This document shows, one piece after another, positions 59,270-64,000 of a stretch of 64,000 nt of DNA. The stretch's first letter is position 1, and each line of letters opens with the position of its first letter. The translations under genes were made by a program, and so were the position numbers. Source of the stretch: Pseudoscleropodium purum (lineage: Eukaryota; Streptophyta; Bryopsida; Hypnales; Brachytheciaceae); NCBI GenBank assembly GCA_963969395.1, contig OZ017805.1:5518001-5582000 (forward strand). The letters are read 5' to 3'. Below the pieces are notes generated by a model. That model was not told the DNA's origin. It made no database searches and saw only the letters and a list, made by a program, of their open reading frames with translations.

Positions 59270-61890
59270 TTTATCTCAAGGAACCAGAATGGTAGTCTGT
59301 GGGGCTAAAGTGAGCTACATCTTTTGTGGCACTACATTCAGTTATAGTGCGAGCAAGCTTTTTCATACTTGGGGTACAAGTCAAAATCGGAGAAGTCGGT
59401 GTGTGCTCACAACCTTGAGCCATGCTTGAGAGATTTGTGAATTATACTAACTTCATTCCGCAACAAATGGATGCTAACCAAATGTAAGATTTAGAGTCAA
59501 TTTGTAGCAAAGTAGCAATCCAACCAAAAGACCTTTGATGCCAAGTTCAAGCCAATCTACTTAAAATGAAGTAATATGGGAAGGAATTGGAGAGGGTGTG
59601 TGTGGAAGCAAAAGAATTCAACCTATGCCTAGATCCAATAGTCTTGACGGTTCAAATCCTATGAGATCTAGAACTTGGCATCAGTAATGCTTGCAAGACA
59701 CTATGAATATTGCAAAGAGGAAGGAATTGGATGAGAAGTGGGTCAGCTTCTTCTATGAAGCAAATGTGCCGTTCAATGTGGCTAGAAATCTTGCATTCAT
59801 TGTGGCAGTGTGTGCAACTTCAGTGGCTTGGTTTGAGTACTCTCTTCCTTCCTACTATACGTTGGAGACTCAATTCATTGAACCCAAGAGGTTGCAAATT
59901 AAGAACAAAATCAAAGCCAAAACGAATTTTGCGGTGAAGAATTATAAGATGAGTATATCTAGTGATGGTTGGGATGATGTTCATTGAAATTCTCTCATGA
60001 ATGTAATGATGTCATGTCCCACTAGTGATGTATTTCTTGGATCCATCGACACGGCTGGCCAAACGAAAATCATAACATACATAATAGACTAGATGAAAGT
60101 ATTCATTGAAAAGGTAGGATTAGAAAATGTAATCCAAGTTTGTATCGACAATACAACAAAAATTTTGGGAGCACTAGATGATATTACTAGAATGTACCAA
60201 CACATCTTCAAGCAAGGCTGCACAATGCACACATTGGATCTATTGTTGGAGGATTGGGCTAAAATACACTTATTCAAGGATTGAATTAAGAAGGCAAAAT
60301 GGTTGCGCAAATACATTAGAGGGCACCATGTGACAATGGCCACTTTTTGCCAGTTGAATATTGAGAAGTAGCTCCTAACACCATATGAAACTTGCTTTGC
60401 TTTTAATTTGCTCATAATACAACAATTGTTGGAATTGAAACTAATGCTAGAGAATGTGATTGTTCATCCTTGTGTGAAGAATTTTATAGCGAGCCTATAG
60501 GATATGCAAAATGGTTTAAAGGCAGCTACCATTGAAAATTATAATGTTAACACCGTTAAAGATGATAGCTTTTGGCACTGATACCAAGATTATGTATACA
60601 TGTTGGAAGATGTGTTGAAGGCCTTACGCGTGTTTGATGGCAAAAGGCTAGGAATAGGCAAGGTGTGGCTCACGATACACAACTTATGTAAACACTTGCA
60701 TGGTTTGAAAGAGCCACCCTTCTCCTTATACAACCATGTGGCTAACATTTTGGGAAAAAACTTTAATGTGAGGTAGAACATGATATTTACCAATCTTCAT
60801 TATACTGGTGCATTTTTGAATCCATTCTTTAGGGACACATCGGATCTCAAAGGTGACAAAATTGCCTTTTGTGCATCGTACCATGTTATTCGCCAATTAG
60901 AGAGGCCAACGGGTGTAAATTTTGATGATTGCTTGCTAGAACTAATACAATACAAAGAGCGTAGTGGAATGTATAGCCCTAAAGAATCACTTGACTTTTG
61001 AGTGGAAAAATTGCAACCCCACCAATGGTGGCATAGGATCGGAGACCGAGCCTTGTCTAAAATTATTGTGCGTGTGCTATCACTAATATGTTTGGCATCA
61101 TCTTGTGAACATAACTAGAGTATGTATTTGTATATTTACAACAAGAGCATAAACCACCTCAGCGGCCTCACGATAGAGAAGGCAGAATCTTTGGTATACA
61201 TCTATACCAACAATCACATGCTTTGTGAAAAACCAAGGGACGATCTAATTTGTTTATATGTTGATAACATTCAATTGGAGGATTTTGATCTAGATGCTTT
61301 TGGCCCCATTCCAATGAACGAACTGAATCACGCCTTTGATGCAATGCAAGCATAGATTGCAAAAGATGATGACATGGAAGCAAATCAAGCACCTCCAATG
61401 GCTTGGGCACATATAAATTTGTGCATAGAAGGTACCAATGACTTTAAAAAAGCAAGGAACCACTATGGAGAGGGTCCAGATGAAGATGATGATATTCCTC
61501 TTTATAATTTGGAACCTTTGGGTTCAAACCCTTGTCGCAATTCTTCACCTCTTCCCCTTCCAAATGAAGGTGTTGTGGTTGACAAACCTATGCCTTTTCC
61601 TTCAGAGAACAATGAAGTTGCTGTAGGAGATTGTAGCAATGATGATCCTCCCCCCAATGAGGACAACAACAATAATCATGTATTTTCAAAAAACAATGGC
61701 GGAAACATAGATGACTACAACAATGGAAATAGAGAGAACGTTGGGAATCGTACAACTTCAAATAGTGAGTTGTCAAGCCATGATGGTGGTGGTAGCAAGG
61801 GACAAGTGCATAGCCAAGCTAGTGGCAACAAATTTCCAATAGGTCTAATTGTTGGCGTGGTCTTCATACATTTTCAAATACCATGCTAAC
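59270..61890 (+). pseudogene. hAT-superfamily transposase pseudogene (BED, DUF659, dimerisation regions)
   Basis: A BED-finger-like segment (IFCGTTFSYSASKLFHTWG, then RCVLTTLSHA) lies at 59310-59425. Next come KRKELDEKWVSFFYEANVPF and the DUF659-type core: NYKMSISSDGWDDVH at about 59940-59985, then FLGSIDTAG, VGLENVIQVCIDNT and TMHTLDLLLEDWAKI (60093-60284). The C-terminal dimerisation region follows: HQWWHRIGDRALSKI, LICLASSCEHN, then YNKSINHLSGLTIEKAESLV (61020-61200). An acidic, Asn-rich tail ends at 61886-61888. The order and motifs (SDGW; SSCEHNxS; N.L....AE.LV) fit plant hAT transposases. At least eight in-frame stops make it non-functional. Terminal repeats were not located. Confidence 0.8.
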
Positions 61891-62340
61891 AACTAAGATT
61901 GGCTCATCTTCATAGATTCTATAATTTTGAAGACAAAGGGGAAGTTTAGTGAAGTCACACATGTCATGCATGATATAAACCAATAAGTACATTCTCTAAT
62001 CTATTTCATTTCATTTTGATTTTTATAAATTTATTTTTGGGTTTAATTACCAATTTTGTTTTGACTTTCAAACATACAAAATTTTTATTTATCAAAGCAA
62101 ATTTGGTACACATGTTGTATTGTGTCCAAAAATATGGAGTTCCTTTCCTAGAAAAATTTGCAGAGCATGTAAGTGCATTCGAGATAGTAAAATGCACCCT
62201 CAAGGTCTCAACACTCAAAAGAGTTGGTACTCTATATTAGTTGAAGTCTCCACTTCCTATATTTATCGGGTAATAATTCTCATTGAGCTACTTCATGTAC
62301 TTCTTTTATATTTTGTAATTTTTTAACAATTTTGCTAAAT
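61891..62340. other. Unannotated spacer
   Basis: Short frames at 62006-62326 overlap each other in several phases; none has a recognised motif. One of them (YGVPFLEKFAEHVSAFEIVK) could be an exon of the downstream remnant. Confidence 0.35.
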
Positions 62341-63800
62341 TTTTTGTTGTTGGGCTGTATGAGATTGTAGTAGCAACTGATTTAGTAGTTCAAAAATATA
62401 GAAAAGACACTATAGAAGAAGATCAGTCTCTGGAAAGCATTTTGGCTACAATGAAATTAGCTACCAAGGAGACAATATCCAAATTGACCCTATAATTGGG
62501 CAAATTGACTATAGTTGCTAATTCTCAGTTGAGGAGAAAATTCCTTAAAGAGGTATGAATTTGTTGACTAATTTTGATCATTTATTATTTTTAATTATTT
62601 TTAATCTTTCTAACTTCTATATTTTCTTGATATAGATCGAGAGGCACTGGACACAGAATATCACTCTGGAAATGACTTTGAACAAGTTGCAAATGATGCA
62701 ACTTGTAATGTCACTAGAGAGTAGAAAGTCAAGTGGCTACAATGGTGGAATAGTTCAAATGAAACACAAAAGGCAAGAAGGTTTCTAGTGAAGCCAGTAG
62801 GAGAAAATGAGTTGAAGTCCTTAGCAAAAACTTGTTATGCATGGATAAGTATTTCTCACCAATCTTTTGGTTTTTGAAATTGCATTCTTTTTTTATTAGT
62901 GCTTGATGTTTTCTTTGTATTCAACAACTATTTTCTATCTTATATCTGATTTTTCTTCATCCAATAGATTGAAGGACTTAGCTTTGAAATATTTGATGAC
63001 ATTGTAAAGAAGGACCAATTGTTGTTGGTTATGAATTTTTCAAAGAGCCGGACACTTTTCTTGATTATCTTGAGAGATGGAGGATATGTATTTGAAACAA
63101 AGCATATTTGGTTCATTTCAAAGGGCAAGAGGACTTCAAGAAGTTAGATGACTTTAGAAAGCGCAAAGATACAGACTTAATGGTGAAACATGTTATTTTT
63201 TGGTATGAATTCCATTGCATATAGTCATTCATTTTGATTTTGTGAATTGGATAACATTTGGCTGTGAGAAATTGATTCTTTTTTTTTTGTATCTATAGAT
63301 ATTTAAAGTATAAGCTGTTGGCAAAAGGGTTCATTTTGAAGTAGGATTCACTACTTTTTTTGACAATATGGTTGAATGTCTCTTTTGAGCATTGCATATT
63401 TTTTCCATCACAATTATAGTAGTGGATTAGTTTGCACCTCAAGTCAAGTATTTGGCCCACAAGAATTTATACTAAATCTTGAGGAAGAGCTCAAGCTTTC
63501 TATCAATTGTTATAGCTAGGAAGACAACATTGATGAGTTTGTTGGCCTTGATGAAGATGCAAGAGCTAAAGCTGTGAAGAAGAAAGAGGAAGTTGACAAG
63601 AAGATTGCATTGAAGAACTCTGAGGCAATAAATAAGGCTAAAGAGAAACTTACAAAATAGGCCTTGAAACTCATACTTAGAGACTGAAGAGGCATCAACA
63701 ATCAAGAAGGGAAGGGAAAGAAAACTAAGCAACAAGTTAACCCTTTGGCTACTTAAGACAAAGGCTCCCAGCATTAGTGTTCATTTTTACGAGGGACAAA
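62341..63800 (+). pseudogene. Unrecognised coding remnant with several exon-like blocks
   Basis: Block one (about 62349-62552) has VVATDLVVQKYRKDTIEEDQ and ends at a GTATGA donor-like site. Block two (from an AG at 62635 to about 62848) has KVKWLQWWNSSNETQKARRF and ENELKSLAKTCYAWI. Block three (from an AG at 62967) has IEGLSFEIFDDIVKKDQLLL, then NFSKSRTLFLIILRDGGYVF and ETKHIWFISKGKR. A fourth block (63520-63660) is a Lys/Glu/Ala-rich probable coiled coil (EDARAKAVKKKEEVDKKIAL). One stop occurs in each of several blocks, and the block two-three junction is not cleanly in phase, so it is a pseudogene. The family is unnamed to me; it may continue beyond the window. Confidence 0.4.
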
Positions 63801-64000
63801 GCATAATGTTGACTATTTGTCACTCAATAATAGTGGCATAATATATGGTCCATTGGCCATTGAATTTTTGAGTGATTTAGAGATTTCAATCTTTGAATCT
63901 ATTCTTAATCTTTTGCTTGTTGATGTTTAGGTTGACCCTTTACCCCAAGTACACCACAACATCATTAATTTCATCAATAAGGTGACCAATCTCATACTCC

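Noticed and set aside
60580..60600. Minus-strand TTGGTATCAGTGCC resembling an initiator-tRNA primer-binding site
   Set aside because: It falls in the coding frame of the hAT pseudogene, and no LTR end is adjacent.
61374..61889. 171-aa open frame as an independent gene
   Set aside because: It continues the reading of the hAT transposase C-terminus and is a low-complexity Asn/Asp-rich tail.

Overview
The window reads as nuclear DNA of a land plant. It is AT-rich and gene-poor, and decayed transposons, remnants of multi-exon coding sequence with GT..AG boundaries, and short satellites fill it. No bacterial gene organisation, rRNA gene, CRISPR array or confident tRNA gene is visible. The mix (CACTA and hAT elements, a Tc1-like remnant, a DUF7869-type protein, tRNA-derived SINEs, and several multi-copy orphan proteins I associate with seedless plants and gymnosperms) makes a non-flowering land plant my best guess. 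That is an inference, not a demonstrated fact. I see no intact protein-coding gene: every recognisable coding region carries in-frame stops or frameshifts.

Layout. 1-1537 is the end of a CACTA-type element; a second copy in opposite orientation lies at 39355-42081. 2478-4411 (+) is a decayed transposase-like gene. 6344-9240 (-) is a decayed DUF7869-family gene whose 3' end abuts a 29-bp tandem repeat. 9.2-18 kb is mostly AT-rich filler with a GC-rich hAT-like MITE (11938-12246) and two small tandem arrays. 18.3-19.9 kb is a strikingly G-poor stretch between short direct repeats. 22.1-23.6 kb is GC-richer and packed with CCGGA/TCCGG motifs, behind a tRNA-like SINE head. 24.85-25.78 kb is an array of about 75 bp period with a 20-bp palindromic core. 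26509-27586 is a second type of CACTA element, internally fold-back, with a SINE nested in it.

27.6-33.5 kb (+) holds an orphan multi-exon pseudogene followed by two FCP1/NIF-like HAD phosphatase remnants. 33.66-35.4 kb is a satellite of about 105 bp split by a Tc1-like insertion. 35.7-36.9 kb holds minisatellites and small duplications. 44.5-46.5 kb (-) and 47.2-50.5 kb (+) are two more FCP1-like pseudogenes, the latter followed by a RING-finger remnant near 51.0 kb. 52.4-54.3 kb contains a 320-bp direct duplication, one copy of which carries a hAT-type MITE with a perfect 8-bp target duplication. 54.7-58.4 kb (-) has two unrecognised coding remnants, the second perhaps of retroelement type. 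59.27-61.89 kb (+) is a hAT transposase pseudogene. 62.3-63.8 kb (+) is another orphan coding remnant that may run off the window.

The two themes that stand out are (i) four FCP1-like HAD fragments in one 64-kb window, two of which keep a DLN rather than DxD catalytic motif, and (ii) a palindromic motif (consensus CATCGTGAGATCTCACGATG) that recurs as dispersed copies and in tandem arrays of three different periods.
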